Positions 43,920 to 52,691 of a stretch of DNA of 52,691 bases are shown piece by piece. How positions within the stretch are numbered: position 1 is the first letter of the stretch; each line of letters opens with the position of its first letter. The stretch is from Arthrobacter sp. AK04 (GTDB taxonomy: Bacteria > Actinomycetota > Actinomycetes > Actinomycetales > Micrococcaceae). Under the pieces are notes generated by a model. The model was not told the origin of the DNA. It saw only the letters and a list, made by a program, of their open reading frames with translations, and ran no database searches. The position numbers and the translations under genes were made by a program. The stretch lies in the NCBI RefSeq assembly GCF_021129155.1, contig NZ_JAJOMC010000030.1, forward strand, positions 1 through 52,691. Reading direction: 5' to 3'.

Positions 43920-45164
43920 ATGAGCGCACACCAGCAACTTCAACGCAGGCTTGGCACGTTTGATGCCACGGCCATCGGACTCGGCTCAATGCTGGGAGCG
44001 GGGGTCTTTGTTGTCTTCGCGCCTGCGGCCGCGCTGGCAGGCCAGTTGCTGGCCCTGTCGGTGGTCATTGCCGGGGTGGTTGCCTACTGCAACGCCGTCG
44101 CCTCGGCCGCCCTCGCCGCAAAGTATCCCACCAGCGGAGGAACCTACGTCTATGGCCGCGAACAGCTTGGCCAGTGGCCGGGATTCCTTGCCGGCTGGGG
44201 CTTCGTCACCGGGAAGACTGCGTCCTGCGCCGCCATGGCACTGACGTTCGGCAGCTATGCCTGGCCCGGCTACGAAGTGCCGGCGGCCGTGGCGGCCGTG
44301 GTTGTCCTCACCGGCGTCAACCTGCTGGGCATCACCCGTACGGCGCTGCTCACGCGGATCCTGCTGTGCATCGTGTTGGCCACCCTCGCCTTTGTCGCCG
44401 TAGCCGCGGCCGTGGGGCCCCATCCCGGCGCCGGCAGCGGCGGCCCCGCGGTCGAAGCGTCGCTGGGCGGGGTGCTGCCGGCAGCTGGACTGATGTTCTT
44501 TGCCTTTGCCGGCTACGCGCGGATCGCCACGCTGGGCGAGGAGGTCAAGGATCCTGCCCGGGCCATCCCGCGCGCAATCATTGCCGCCCTGGCTGCAGCG
44601 TTCGCGATCTACCTGGCCTTGTCACTGCTCCTGCTGAACCACCTTCCCGGCGGGCAGCTCGCCGCAACCCGGACGCCGCTGCTGGACGCGGTGCTCGAGT
44701 CACGGTTCGAGGGAGGTGCAGTACTGGTGCAGGTGGGCGCCGCCGCCGCCTGCCTGGGAGCCCTGCTGGCACTGATCACGGGCGTGGGCCGGACCACCAT
44801 GGCCATGGCACGGGAACGGGACCTGCCCTCGCCGCTGGCGAAGGTGGGGGGAAAGCACACTGTTCCGTACGTGGCCGAACTCGCCGTGGCCGCCGTCGTA
44901 ATCCTGCTTCTCCTCACCACGGACGTCATGACGGTGGTGGGCTTCTCCAGCTTTGGCGTGCTGATTTACTACGCTGTGGCCAACGCTTCCGCGTACACCC
45001 TGGCCGTGCACCCGGGGTACGCACCCAAGTGGCTGAACGCAGTCGGCTTTGCAGCCTGCCTGTTGCTGGCCTTCACCCTGCCGCCGGCGTCGGTCCTGAC
45101 CATGGCGGCCGTGCTGGCAGCAGGCGTGGCGGGGCGGTGGCTGGTGCTGCGGCCGCGGCACTAG
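43920..45164 (+). CDS. APC superfamily amino acid permease
   Basis: This 414-residue integral membrane protein has about 11-12 hydrophobic segments. The first contains the APC signature FDATAIGLGSMLGAGVFVVF, with the unwound GSMLGAG substrate motif. The loop YPTSGGTYVYGREQLGQWPG is also typical, as is FFAFAGYARIATLGEEVKDP in helix 6 and its following loop. It is likely a proton-coupled amino-acid importer or exporter; substrate not predictable. It is transcribed alone, divergent from aspS (109-base gap) and convergent with hisS. Confidence 0.9.
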   Translation: MSAHQQLQRRLGTFDATAIGLGSMLGAGVFVVFAPAAALAGQLLALSVVIAGVVAYCNAVASAALAAKYPTSGGTYVYGREQLGQWPGFLAGWGFVTGKTASCAAMALTFGSYAWPGYEVPAAVAAVVVLTGVNLLGITRTALLTRILLCIVLATLAFVAVAAAVGPHPGAGSGGPAVEASLGGVLPAAGLMFFAFAGYARIATLGEEVKDPARAIPRAIIAALAAAFAIYLALSLLLLNHLPGGQLAATRTPLLDAVLESRFEGGAVLVQVGAAAACLGALLALITGVGRTTMAMARERDLPSPLAKVGGKHTVPYVAELAVAAVVILLLLTTDVMTVVGFSSFGVLIYYAVANASAYTLAVHPGYAPKWLNAVGFAACLLLAFTLPPASVLTMAAVLAAGVAGRWLVLRPRH

Positions 45165-45189
45165 CGCGGTCCACGGCGCGGAGCGGGAC

Positions 45190-45269
45190 CGTCGCGGGGC
45201 ACATTGGTCGGCCCACTGGCCGTGTACGGAAGAATCGACGGCGGGTCTGTGCCAAAGTGCCCCACGACG
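45190..45269. repeat. Long inverted repeat between APC permease and hisS
   Basis: CGTCGCGGGGCACATTGG (45190-45207) and CCAAAGTGCCCCACGACG (45252-45269) are complementary at 16 of 18 positions, with a 44-base loop. It occupies the gap between two convergent stops. It could form a two-way terminator or be a remnant of a repetitive element. Confidence 0.6.
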
Positions 45270-45299
45270 GCGGCGCAGGGCGCCGAGGGTGCAGAGCAG

Positions 45300-46664
45300 T
45301 TATACGGCTGCTGCAGCCGGCTCAGCAGCCGTAGACACCTGCACTGCCAGGTCTTCGGCCGGCGGCGTCCAGGTTTCCGGGGCTGCGACTACCTGTTCGC
45401 CGGTCCGGATGTCCTTGACCTGGTGCGTGCCGTCGTCGTCCGTGAACCAGACGAACGGGATGCCGCGCCGGTCGGCGAACTTGATCTGCTTGCCGAACTT
45501 TTCCGCCTTCGCGGCCACCTCGGTGGGAATTCCGCGGCTGCGCAGCTGGGCGGCCACGTCCTGCGCGGCGTCCCAGCTGTCATCGTGCGTCAGTGCCACC
45601 AGCACGGCAGTGGGAACCGAGCGCGAGGCCTTGGCCAGGTCCTGGCTCAGGATGCGGGACACCAGCCGGGTGACGCCGATGGAAAGTCCGACGCCCGGGA
45701 ACTTCCGGTTCCCCTTCGAGGCCAGCGCGTCATACCGGCCGCCGGAGCAGATGGAGCCCAGCTGCTCGTGTCCCACCAGGACGGTTTCCACCACTGTCCC
45801 GGTGTAGTAGTCCAGGCCGCGGGCGATGCTGAGGTCCGCCACCACCTTGCCCGGTGCCCGCTGGACGGCCGCGTCAATGACCTGTTCAAGCTCGCTGAGG
45901 CCCTCTTCGAGCAGATCATTGGTGACACCCAGCGCGCGGACCTGCGCCACGAAGGAGGTGTCCTCGGTGCGGATTCCGGCCAGCTGCAGGGCTTTCTGCG
46001 CCTGGTCGTCGGTGGCGCCCAGTTCCGCCTTCAACAGTTCCGCGACCTTCGCGGGGCCGACCTTTTCGAGTTTGTCGATGCTCCGCAGCACGCCGGCCGT
46101 GTCGTCCAGGCCAAGACCGCGGTAGAAACCCTCGGCGAGCTTCCTGTTGTTGATGCGGAGGCGGAAGTCCGGAATGGGGAGGGCGCTCAGCGCTTCAGCG
46201 ATCACCAGGGCAATCTCGACGTCGTAGCGGAACGGCAGCTCGCCGTCGCCCACCACGTCAATGTCCGCCTGGGTAAACTCCCGGGCGCGGCCTTCCTGCG
46301 GGCGTTCGCCGCGCCATACCTTCTGAATCTGGTAGCGCCGGAAGGGGAACGCCAGGTAGCCGGCGTTTTCGACGACGTAGCGGGCGAACGGGACCGTGAG
46401 GTCGAAGTGCAGGGCCAGTGCGTGCGCATCGCCTTTGCCTTTCGCCTCACCTTCGTCCTCCTGGAGGCGGCTCAGCCCGTACACCTCCTTGTCGATCTCC
46501 CCCTTGCGCAGCAACTGGCCAACCGTTTCCACGGCCCGGGTTTCAATGGAAGAGAACCCGTGCAGCTCGAACACCCGGCGCAGGGTATCCAGCACATGGA
46601 GCTCCACCAGCCGCTCCTCGGGAAGCCACTCGGGGAATCCGGACAGGGAGGCGGTGCGTGCCAT
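45300..46664 (-). CDS. hisS: Histidyl-tRNA synthetase
   Basis: It is 454 residues from the ATG at 46664 (MARTASLSGFPEWLPEERLV); AGAGGAG lies 10 bases upstream. The open frame beyond it is not conserved. The class IIa core shows RYVVENAGYLAFPFRRYQIQ with KVWRGERPQEGRAREFTQAD as motif 2, the histidine-binding ARGLDYYTGTVVET, and SGGRYDALASKGNRKFPGVG before motif 3. The C-terminal anticodon-binding domain runs from about residue 355 and ends in an Ala-rich tail. It is transcribed away from the cyclophilin-like gene. Confidence 0.96.
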   Translation of the reverse strand: MARTASLSGFPEWLPEERLVELHVLDTLRRVFELHGFSSIETRAVETVGQLLRKGEIDKEVYGLSRLQEDEGEAKGKGDAHALALHFDLTVPFARYVVENAGYLAFPFRRYQIQKVWRGERPQEGRAREFTQADIDVVGDGELPFRYDVEIALVIAEALSALPIPDFRLRINNRKLAEGFYRGLGLDDTAGVLRSIDKLEKVGPAKVAELLKAELGATDDQAQKALQLAGIRTEDTSFVAQVRALGVTNDLLEEGLSELEQVIDAAVQRAPGKVVADLSIARGLDYYTGTVVETVLVGHEQLGSICSGGRYDALASKGNRKFPGVGLSIGVTRLVSRILSQDLAKASRSVPTAVLVALTHDDSWDAAQDVAAQLRSRGIPTEVAAKAEKFGKQIKFADRRGIPFVWFTDDDGTHQVKDIRTGEQVVAAPETWTPPAEDLAVQVSTAAEPAAAAV

Positions 46665-46757
46665 GGTGGAGTTTCTCCTCTTGGTGAACGGCGGCAGGGA
46701 CGTGTGCGGCAATTGGCCCGAAACGGGTTTACGGCGGCGGCACCCCGGCCAGTCATG

Positions 46758-46786
46758 CATAAACTATGTGCGGCAGTCAGTTTATG
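46758..46786. promoter_or_regulatory. Inverted repeat in the hisS-cyclophilin divergent region
   Basis: CATAAACT (46758-46765) and AGTTTATG (46779-46786) are exact 8-base arms with a 13-base spacer. The arms contain -10-like hexamers on both strands (TAAACT, TAGTTT). The site is about 94 bases before hisS and 112 before the PPIase start, so it may mark overlapping divergent promoters or an operator. Confidence 0.4.
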
Positions 46787-46897
46787 TCGTCTTCCGCCGG
46801 CTTCTCCAATGCGGCGGACCGGCAGGCCCGGCTGCCCCATGCCAGCGCACGCGGTCCACAGCCGCACCGTGCTGCAGCCCGACTATGAGGAGGACCC

Positions 46898-47716
46898 TTG
46901 GCGGCCAGTTCACGCAGTGCCCGCGAAACGCGACGGCGCATCCAGCAGATGGAAGCCAAGCGGGCCATGCGGCGGGACCAGGAAAGCAGGCGCAAACGCG
47001 ACAACCTCATCGCCGCCGGTGCCGGAGCGGCCGCCGTTGTCCTCGCCGTCGTCCTTCAACTCACTGCTTTTGCCGGCAACCCCAGCGAGGAAGAGTTCGC
47101 CGCCGCAGAAGCCGGGCTGAGCAGCCCGTCCGCGTCGGCGGCGCCGTCCGCAAGCCCGTCCGCCCAGGCAACCAACGGCCCCAACATCCCCGCTGCGGAC
47201 ACCGCCGCGGGGCAGACCTTTACCGGAGAGCTCGTCCTGAACGGCAGCGCGCTCGGCGTGGAGCTCAATGGAACGGACGCTCCCCAGGCAACAGCCGTGT
47301 TCAAGTCGCTCAGCGACGAGGGCTACTTCAGCGGCAAGACCTGCCACCGCCTCACCACCGGGGAGACCTTCGGCGTCCTGCAGTGCGGCTCCCCCACCGG
47401 CGACGGGCAGGGCGAGCCGGACTACACCTGGGGTCCGCTGGAGAACACGCCGGCGGACAATGCCTATCCGGCCGGAACCATCGCAGTGGCCCGGACCGGC
47501 AACAACGCGTACGGAAACGGCACCCAGTTCTTCATTGTCTACAAAGACACGGTCATCCCCGCGGACAGCGCCGGCGGCTACACCGTGGTGGGGAAGGTGA
47601 CATCGGGGCTGGATGTGGTGTCCAACCTGGCCGCCGCCGGCATCACGCCGGGCAGCAGCGACACGGACGGCGCGCCCGTCGAACCAGTCACGATAGACTC
47701 GTTTTCTCTGAAGTAG
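46898..47716 (+). CDS. Membrane-anchored cyclophilin-type peptidyl-prolyl isomerase
   Basis: It is 272 residues from a TTG at 46898 behind GAGGAGG (five-base spacing), a strong site that decides the start. A basic cytoplasmic N-terminus (SARETRRRIQQMEAKRAMRR) precedes one transmembrane helix (about 38-58), then a Ser/Ala/Pro linker. The cyclophilin domain has SDEGYFSGKTCHRLTTGETF, LQCGSPTGDGQGEPDYTWG, AVARTGNNAYGNGTQFFIVY and GYTVVGKVTSGLDVV. Residues differ from canonical cyclophilin (CHRLTTGE, not FHRVIPGF), so catalytic strength is uncertain. It faces outward and probably assists folding of exported proteins. Confidence 0.88.
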   Translation: MAASSRSARETRRRIQQMEAKRAMRRDQESRRKRDNLIAAGAGAAAVVLAVVLQLTAFAGNPSEEEFAAAEAGLSSPSASAAPSASPSAQATNGPNIPAADTAAGQTFTGELVLNGSALGVELNGTDAPQATAVFKSLSDEGYFSGKTCHRLTTGETFGVLQCGSPTGDGQGEPDYTWGPLENTPADNAYPAGTIAVARTGNNAYGNGTQFFIVYKDTVIPADSAGGYTVVGKVTSGLDVVSNLAAAGITPGSSDTDGAPVEPVTIDSFSLK

Positions 47717-47783
47717 GAAGCCCGGCCGGTACGGCTGCGGTGCAGTACGTGAGTATTTCCCTCCAAGCGAAAGACTTTTAGCG

Positions 47784-49382
47784 GTGACAGACAGTCAGAA
47801 ATCCGACGAAACAGCAACAGACCTGACCGAAGCGGCGGCCCCCGCGGCTGACGGCGCAGGAACTGAGGCATCCGGTACCACGGCAGTGGAAGCTCCCGAA
47901 GCCGGGGCTGCCGCAGCAGAACCTGCTGCAAGCGAGGCTGGTCCCTCCGCTCCCGCGGATGACACTCCTGCTGATGACAATTCGGCCCCTGCCCCCGCGC
48001 CGGCAACTGCGCCGGCCCCTGCACCTTCCGCCCGGGCAGCAGCACCGTCGCCGGCCGCATTCGCTTCCCGCCCGAAGCCCGCCGCTGCCGCCCCCGCTGC
48101 AGCTGCTGTTCCGGCAGCGCCTGCCACCTCTTTGGCCGAGGCCTCGAAGTGGGGCCGGGTTGAAGGCGACGGCCATGTATTCCTGACCATTGACGGCAGC
48201 GAGCACGCCGTCGGGCAATACCCGGGCGTCAGCGACGACGAAGCCCTTGCCTACTTTGCGCGGAAGTATGACGACGTCGTGGCCCAGATTGTGCTGCTTG
48301 AGCAGCGCGTCAGCTCCAAGGCACCCAGCACGGACATGCAAAAAACCGTCACCCATCTCCGCGAGCAGCTTGCGGAACGGAACATGGTGGGCGACCTCCG
48401 TGCGGCCGAGGCGAGGCTGGACAAGCTCGCCGAACAGATCGGTGAGCTGGAGAAGGCCGAAAAGGCCGAGCACGACGCTGTCCGCGCGTCGGAACTCGCA
48501 GCCCGTGAGGCAATTGTTGCCGAAGCCGAGCAGATCTCCGGCCAGGACCCCGCGCAGACTCAGTGGAAGACCTCCAGTGCCCGCATGAACGAACTCTTCG
48601 AGAGCTGGAAAGCAGCCCAGAAGAGCGGCGTGCGCCTGGGCCGCAGCAACGAGGACGCCCTGTGGAAGAGGTTCCGGGCAGCACGGACTGTTTTCGACCG
48701 CCACCGCCGCGCCTACTTCTCGCAGCTGGACAGCAACAACTCCGCGGCGAAGTCCGCCAAGGAGAAGCTGATCGCCGAGGCCGAAGCATTGTCCACCTCC
48801 ACGGACTGGGGTTTTGCCGCCGGCGAGTACCGCAGGCTGATGGACCAGTGGAAAGCATCACCGCGCGCCAGCCGCAAGGACGACGACGCCCTGTGGGCCC
48901 GGTTCCGTGCGGCCCAGGATGTGTTCTTCACGAACCGCCAGGCTGCCAACGACGAGATCGACCAGGAATACTCGGCCAACCTCACCGTCAAGGAGGCGCT
49001 CCTGGTGGAAGCCAACGCTATCCTTCCGGTCAAGGACCTGGCCGCAGCCAAGAAGGCACTGCAGTCGATCCGTGACCGGTGGGAAGAAGCAGGCAAGGTC
49101 CCGCGCGGCGATATGGGCCGTATCGAGGCCGGGCTCCGCAAGGTTGAAGATGCCGTCCGCAACGCTGAGGAAGAGCAGTGGCAGCGCTCCAACCCGGAGC
49201 GGAAGGCGCGCACCAACAGCGCCCTGTCCCAGCTGGAATCCGCGATCGCAGGCCTTCAGGACGATCTTGCCAAGGCAGAGAAGACCGGCGACCAGCGCAA
49301 GATCAAAGCTGCCCAGGAAGCCCTCGAGGCGCGCCAGGCCTGGCTCGACCAGATCCAGCGCTCGGCCAGCGAACTTTCCTAA
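47784..49382 (+). CDS. DUF349 domain protein
   Basis: This 532-residue protein starts at a GTG at 47784 with only a weak purine stretch upstream. Residues 1-120 are Ala/Pro/Glu-rich and probably disordered. The body consists of repeated charged helical modules typical of DUF349: EDALWKRFRAARTVFDRHRR, DDALWARFRAAQDVFFTNRQ and KALQSIRDRWEEAGKVPRGD. Long predicted coiled coils surround them (RAAEARLDKLAEQIGELEKA; LSQLESAIAGLQDDLAKAEK). The molecular function of DUF349 is not established as far as I know. It lies between the PPIase and the AbiEi-like gene, upstream of rel. Confidence 0.85.
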   Translation: MTDSQKSDETATDLTEAAAPAADGAGTEASGTTAVEAPEAGAAAAEPAASEAGPSAPADDTPADDNSAPAPAPATAPAPAPSARAAAPSPAAFASRPKPAAAAPAAAAVPAAPATSLAEASKWGRVEGDGHVFLTIDGSEHAVGQYPGVSDDEALAYFARKYDDVVAQIVLLEQRVSSKAPSTDMQKTVTHLREQLAERNMVGDLRAAEARLDKLAEQIGELEKAEKAEHDAVRASELAAREAIVAEAEQISGQDPAQTQWKTSSARMNELFESWKAAQKSGVRLGRSNEDALWKRFRAARTVFDRHRRAYFSQLDSNNSAAKSAKEKLIAEAEALSTSTDWGFAAGEYRRLMDQWKASPRASRKDDDALWARFRAAQDVFFTNRQAANDEIDQEYSANLTVKEALLVEANAILPVKDLAAAKKALQSIRDRWEEAGKVPRGDMGRIEAGLRKVEDAVRNAEEEQWQRSNPERKARTNSALSQLESAIAGLQDDLAKAEKTGDQRKIKAAQEALEARQAWLDQIQRSASELS

Positions 49383-49460
49383 GCCACGCACCCGCCTCGT
49401 CAGCCTGCTCTGCAGGCCAACGTCCCAGTGCAGGCCCTTAACAGGGACAGGCCCGGTCCG

Positions 49461-49501
49461 GTTATACCCATAACCCGCCCCGGGCGGGCCCCGTTAACGG
49501 G
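49461..49501. promoter_or_regulatory. Three small palindromes ahead of the AbiEi-like gene
   Basis: GTTAT-ACCCA-TAAC (49461-49474) contains TATACC, a possible -10. CCCGCC-CCG-GGCGGG (49474-49488) is a GC hairpin, and CCCGTTAACGGG (49490-49501) is a perfect 12-base palindrome. They lie between the DUF349 stop and the GGAGG of the next gene. Together they may combine a DUF349 terminator with an autoregulated promoter. Confidence 0.35.
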
Positions 49502-49521
49502 CGGCGCGGGAGGGAGGCAGA

Positions 49522-50241
49522 ATGGCGATTGCATCGGGGTGCGCCGGCCAAGGCCCACCATCTGCGGCAGCACCCCGCTTCCCTGAGCTCTATGTCCCGG
49601 ACATGCCCTTCGCCATACCGGAACTGCAAACCCTCGCCGCGGACGGACTCCTGGACCGGCTGCACCACCGCGGGTATACGCTGCCCGGAGTGGCCGCGTC
49701 CCCGCAACTGCGTGCACGTGCGGCGGCCGGGGCGGTGCCGTTGCCGGTCAGGCAAAGGGTGGTTGCCGGCCGCATGACGGCAGCGTGGATCTACGGCTGC
49801 GCCCCGGAACCGGACAGGCTGGCCCTGCTGGTGGATGCCAAACGGAGGGTTTCAAGCCTCCGGAACACCAGGGGCTGCACCCTGCACGAGGTGAAGCTTG
49901 GACCTTTTGACGTGGTCAGCCTCGGCGGCCTGATGGTCTCCAGCCCGCTGCGGACTGCCCTGGACATTGCCCTGCACGTGGACGCCGGCAGGGCCATCCC
50001 CGCGCTGGAGGGTTTGCTGGCACGCCCGCAAAAGGACGTGCGCCTTCGCCTGCTTGTCCTGGCCATAGAAGCAACGCCCCGCGTGCCCCACAAGCGCGCG
50101 GCCCTGGAAAAGCTTGCCGCGCTAGCTCCGGCGCTTGTTGCCGGTGGTCCGGTAAACGTCGAACACGCCGTCGATTCTGCGGACAGCGCTGAGGACGTGG
50201 CTCAGGTACTTGGGGTCGCCCATCTCGAAGGCAAACTTTGA
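49522..50241 (+). CDS. AbiEi-family antitoxin-like protein, no toxin partner seen
   Basis: This 239-residue protein has a good GGAGG before the ATG. The pattern [20 protein letters not shown] followed by [20 protein letters not shown] and TALDIALH resembles the AbiEi antitoxin C-terminal domain proteins that are frequent in Arthrobacter. In type IV AbiE systems the antitoxin represses its operon and neutralises the nucleotidyltransferase AbiEii, but no abiEii gene is adjacent, so its activity as an antitoxin is doubtful. No N-terminal winged helix is obvious. The 3' end overlaps the convergent end of rel by 120 bases (50122-50241). Confidence 0.6.
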   Translation: MAIASGCAGQGPPSAAAPRFPELYVPDMPFAIPELQTLAADGLLDRLHHRGYTLPGVAASPQLRARAAAGAVPLPVRQRVVAGRMTAAWIYGCAPEPDRLALLVDAKRRVSSLRNTRGCTLHEVKLGPFDVVSLGGLMVSSPLRTALDIALHVDAGRAIPALEGLLARPQKDVRLRLLVLAIEATPRVPHKRAALEKLAALAPALVAGGPVNVEHAVDSADSAEDVAQVLGVAHLEGKL

Positions 50242-52533
50242 GATCGCCACCCGGTCCGTGGAGGTATGCACGCTGGCTGCCAGGATGTTCACGTGGTTCT
50301 CGGAAAGGACCCGGGTGACGTCGGACAGCAGCGACTTGCGGTCCAGCGCTTCCACCTGGATCTCGACCAGGAAGACGCTGGACTGCGTTGGCGCCCAGTC
50401 CACGTCCACAATGCGGTCGGGCTGGTCCTTCAGGTCCGAGATGTTGGTGCAGTCCGTCCTGTGCACGGAGACTCCCGAGCCCCGGGTCACGAACCCAAGG
50501 ATCGGGTCAGGGGGGACGGGTGTGCAGCAGCGGGCCAGCTTGACCCAGACGTCGCCGACGCCGCGGACCACCACGCCCGAGTCGGAGAAGCGTGCCTTGG
50601 TGACCTGGGTGGGGATGCTGACTTCGGTGATGTCGTCGTCGGCGCTCTCGTTGCCGCCGAGGCTTTCCACCAGCTTTTCCATGACCGACTGGGCGGACGT
50701 ATGCCCGTCGCCCACCCCGGCGTAAAGGCCCGAAATGTCAACGTACTTGAAATCCTCTGCCACCGCGGCGAGGGCCTCATGCGTCATCAGCCGCTGCAGC
50801 GGAAGGTTCTGCTTTCGCATTGCACGGGTCAACAGTTCCTTGCCGCGGTCGATTGCCTCTTCCCGGCGTTCCTTGCTGAACCACTGGCGGATCTTGTTCC
50901 GTGCCCGGGCGCTCTTGACGAAGTGCTGCCAGTCCTGGCTGGGCCCGGCACCTTCGGCCTTGGAGGTGAAAATCTCCACCCAGTCGCCGTGGTTCAGTTC
51001 GCTGTTAAGCGGAACCAGTTTTCCGTTGACCCGGGCACCGATGGTCCGGTGGCCCACTTCGGTGTGGACTGCGTACGCAAAGTCCACGGGAGTGGAACCG
51101 GCGGGCAGCGCCATGACTTCGCCCTTGGGGGTGAAGACAAAAACTTCCCGTGCATTGATTTCGAAGCGGAGGGAGTCCAGGAATTCGCCCGGATCCGAGG
51201 TTTCCTGCTGCCAGTCCACCAGCGAACGCAGCCAGCCCATGTCCCCGTCCCGGGGGCTGCCGGGGCCAACCGCGGTCCGGTTGGGCTGGTCCTTGTACTT
51301 CCAGTGCGCAGCCACACCGTATTCAGCACGGCGGTGCATCTCATGGGTACGGATCTGGATCTCAACCGGCTTGCCACCGGGCCCGATCACCGTGGTGTGC
51401 AGCGACTGGTACATATTGAACTTGGGCATCGCGATGTAGTCCTTGAACCTGCCGGGCAGCGGGTTCCAGCGCGAGTGCATGGTGCCCAGGGCGGCGTAGC
51501 AGTCACGGACGGAGTCCACAAGGACACGGACACCCATGAGGTCGTTGATGTCGTCGAAGTCTTTATCGCGGACGATCATCTTCTGGTAGATGGAGTAGTA
51601 GTGCTTGGGGCGGCCGGTGATGGTCGCCTTGATCTTCGCGGTACGGAGGTCTTCGGTGATCTGGTCGCGAATGACGCTCAGGCTCTTCTCCCGCTCGGGG
51701 GTCCTGTCCCCCACCATCCGGACGATCTCTTCATAGACCTTGGGGTACAGCGCAGCGAAGGAGAGGTCCTCCAGCTCCCACTTGATGGTGTTCATGCCCA
51801 GCCGGTGGGCCAGGGGCGCAAAGATCTCCAGCGTCTCGCGGGCCTTCCGGGCCGAGGATTCTGCGGAGACGAACCGCCAGGTCCGTGCGTTGTGCAGCCG
51901 GTCCGCCAGTTTGATCATCAGGACCCGGATGTCCTTTGCCATGGCAACAACCATTTTGCGGACGGTCTCGGACTGCGCCGCCTCACCAAAGCTGACCTTG
52001 TCCAGCTTGGTCACACCGTCCACCAGCATGGCCACTTCGGGACCGAAATCCCGCTTCAAGTCGGCGAGGGTGTAGGGCGTGTCCTCCACCGTGTCGTGCA
52101 GCAGGGCCGCGGCCAGGGTGGTTCCACTCAGCCCAAGTTCCGCCAGGATTGTAGCGACGGCCACGGGATGCGTGATGTAGGGGTCGCCGCTCTTGCGCTT
52201 CTGCCCGCGGTGGCTTTGCTCCGCGACGTCGAAGGCCCGCTGGATGAGGTCGAAGTCCTCTTTGGGGTTGTTGGCCCGGACAGTCCTTAGCAGGGGCTCA
52301 AGGATTGGCGAATACGTCGCTGTGCTGCGCCCCGTCAGCCGGGCGAGCCTGGAGCGGGTGCGTTCCCGGCGGCCGGGAAAGGTGGGGCGGGAGCCGGAGT
52401 TGTCGACCGGTACCAGCGGGCCAGGGCGCGCGGACGAGGCCACCCCGGCCTGCGTACCGTTGGCAGCACTCTTGTCTCCTTGTGCCGCTGGCGCTGACGC
52501 CGAACGCTCTTCCAATGAAGTACCCCTCACCAC
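50122..52533 (-). CDS. rel: Bifunctional (p)ppGpp synthetase/hydrolase Rel
   Basis: Makes and degrades (p)ppGpp in the stringent response. It has 803 residues. After a disordered 70-residue lead, the hydrolase HD domain is intact (H146-D147 in [27 protein letters not shown]). The synthetase has [13 protein letters not shown] and R322-D-K-D325, the RXKD signature of bifunctional rather than synthetase-only enzymes, plus [23 protein letters not shown] ([20 protein letters not shown]), zinc-finger ([19 protein letters not shown]) and C-terminal ACT ([20 protein letters not shown]) regulatory domains follow. The GTG at 52533 is one of two adjacent GTGs; no Shine-Dalgarno is clear. A TAGACT at 52549-52554 (minus strand) may be the -10. 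Confidence 0.97.
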   Translation of the reverse strand: MVRGTSLEERSASAPAAQGDKSAANGTQAGVASSARPGPLVPVDNSGSRPTFPGRRERTRSRLARLTGRSTATYSPILEPLLRTVRANNPKEDFDLIQRAFDVAEQSHRGQKRKSGDPYITHPVAVATILAELGLSGTTLAAALLHDTVEDTPYTLADLKRDFGPEVAMLVDGVTKLDKVSFGEAAQSETVRKMVVAMAKDIRVLMIKLADRLHNARTWRFVSAESSARKARETLEIFAPLAHRLGMNTIKWELEDLSFAALYPKVYEEIVRMVGDRTPEREKSLSVIRDQITEDLRTAKIKATITGRPKHYYSIYQKMIVRDKDFDDINDLMGVRVLVDSVRDCYAALGTMHSRWNPLPGRFKDYIAMPKFNMYQSLHTTVIGPGGKPVEIQIRTHEMHRRAEYGVAAHWKYKDQPNRTAVGPGSPRDGDMGWLRSLVDWQQETSDPGEFLDSLRFEINAREVFVFTPKGEVMALPAGSTPVDFAYAVHTEVGHRTIGARVNGKLVPLNSELNHGDWVEIFTSKAEGAGPSQDWQHFVKSARARNKIRQWFSKERREEAIDRGKELLTRAMRKQNLPLQRLMTHEALAAVAEDFKYVDISGLYAGVGDGHTSAQSVMEKLVESLGGNESADDDITEVSIPTQVTKARFSDSGVVVRGVGDVWVKLARCCTPVPPDPILGFVTRGSGVSVHRTDCTNISDLKDQPDRIVDVDWAPTQSSVFLVEIQVEALDRKSLLSDVTRVLSENHVNILAASVHTSTDRVAISKFAFEMGDPKYLSHVLSAVRRIDGVFDVYRTTGNKRRS

Positions 52534-52598
52534 CGTTTTAATTACTTCAGTCTATTCCCCGCGGCGGTGAGATTTATAACCAGCACCTTAAACACGGA

Positions 52599-52691
<93 letters not shown>

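Noticed and set aside
50266..52290. 674-codon plus-strand open frame opposite rel
   Set aside because: Antisense to a fully conserved Rel protein; composition (His/Val/Asp/Gln-rich) is that of a complement-strand shadow.

Overview
The window is a high-GC stretch of bacterial chromosome. Gene content, order and codon bias point to a Micrococcaceae actinobacterium of the Arthrobacter/Pseudarthrobacter type. The evidence is: the AdnA/AdnB pair in place of RecBCD or AddAB; a coproporphyrin-dependent haem route (cgoX, cpfC, chdC/hemQ); actinobacterial small families (DUF3107, acVLRF1, DUF6167, DUF948); many GTG/TTG starts; and gene blocks that match, from memory, Mycobacterium Rv3201c-Rv3208A and Rv2533c-Rv2583c. 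Nearly all genes are housekeeping. I see no rRNA, tRNA, CRISPR array, insertion sequence, prophage or conjugative gene.

Region 1 (1-8.6 kb) is DNA repair. The tail of an unidentified plus-strand gene faces a translationally coupled minus-strand operon of an alkyltransferase-like protein, adnA and adnB (double-strand-break resection). A DnaQ-like exonuclease is divergent. Region 2 (8.6-11.4 kb) is a complete polar amino-acid ABC importer (lipoprotein, permease, ATPase) ending in a near-ideal bidirectional terminator. Region 3 (11.5-24.2 kb) holds the haem pathway from glutamyl-tRNA to haem b except GluRS. hemA is divergent from hemE, cgoX, an unknown Pro/Ser/Ala-rich anchored protein, chdC, cpfC, hemC, hemD, hemB, a luciferase-like flavin/F420 oxidoreductase and hemL. 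Region 4 (24.2-26.8 kb) contains moeZ, a divergent TetR regulator, a DUF3107 protein and a small membrane protein.

At 26.90-26.93 kb lies a run of pure C and G homopolymers. Beyond it the synteny changes abruptly, and a false join is possible. Region 5 (27-38.9 kb) is a long minus-strand set: rpsD (with its own terminator), then DUF948, DUF6167, alaS, ruvX, mltG, aroE, aroC, aroK, aroB and a TPR-like gene, then efp and nusB. It combines translation, peptidoglycan and shikimate functions with many 1-4 nt overlaps. Region 6 (39-52.5 kb) contains rarA, an acVLRF1-type peptidyl-tRNA hydrolase, a GNAT acetyltransferase, aspS, an APC permease, hisS, a cyclophilin-like protein, a DUF349 protein, an orphan AbiEi-like gene overlapping the end of rel, and rel itself. 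The last 92 bases are almost pure G and look like a sequencing or contig-end artefact.

I found no clear-cut new system. The points most worth following are the altered Fe-S ligand set in AdnA, the GGQ-bearing acVLRF1 protein, the two uncharacterised genes embedded in the haem operon with a perfect palindrome ahead of chdC, the histidine-rich cytoplasmic domain of MltG, several unexplained inverted repeats, and the suspected chimeric junction.
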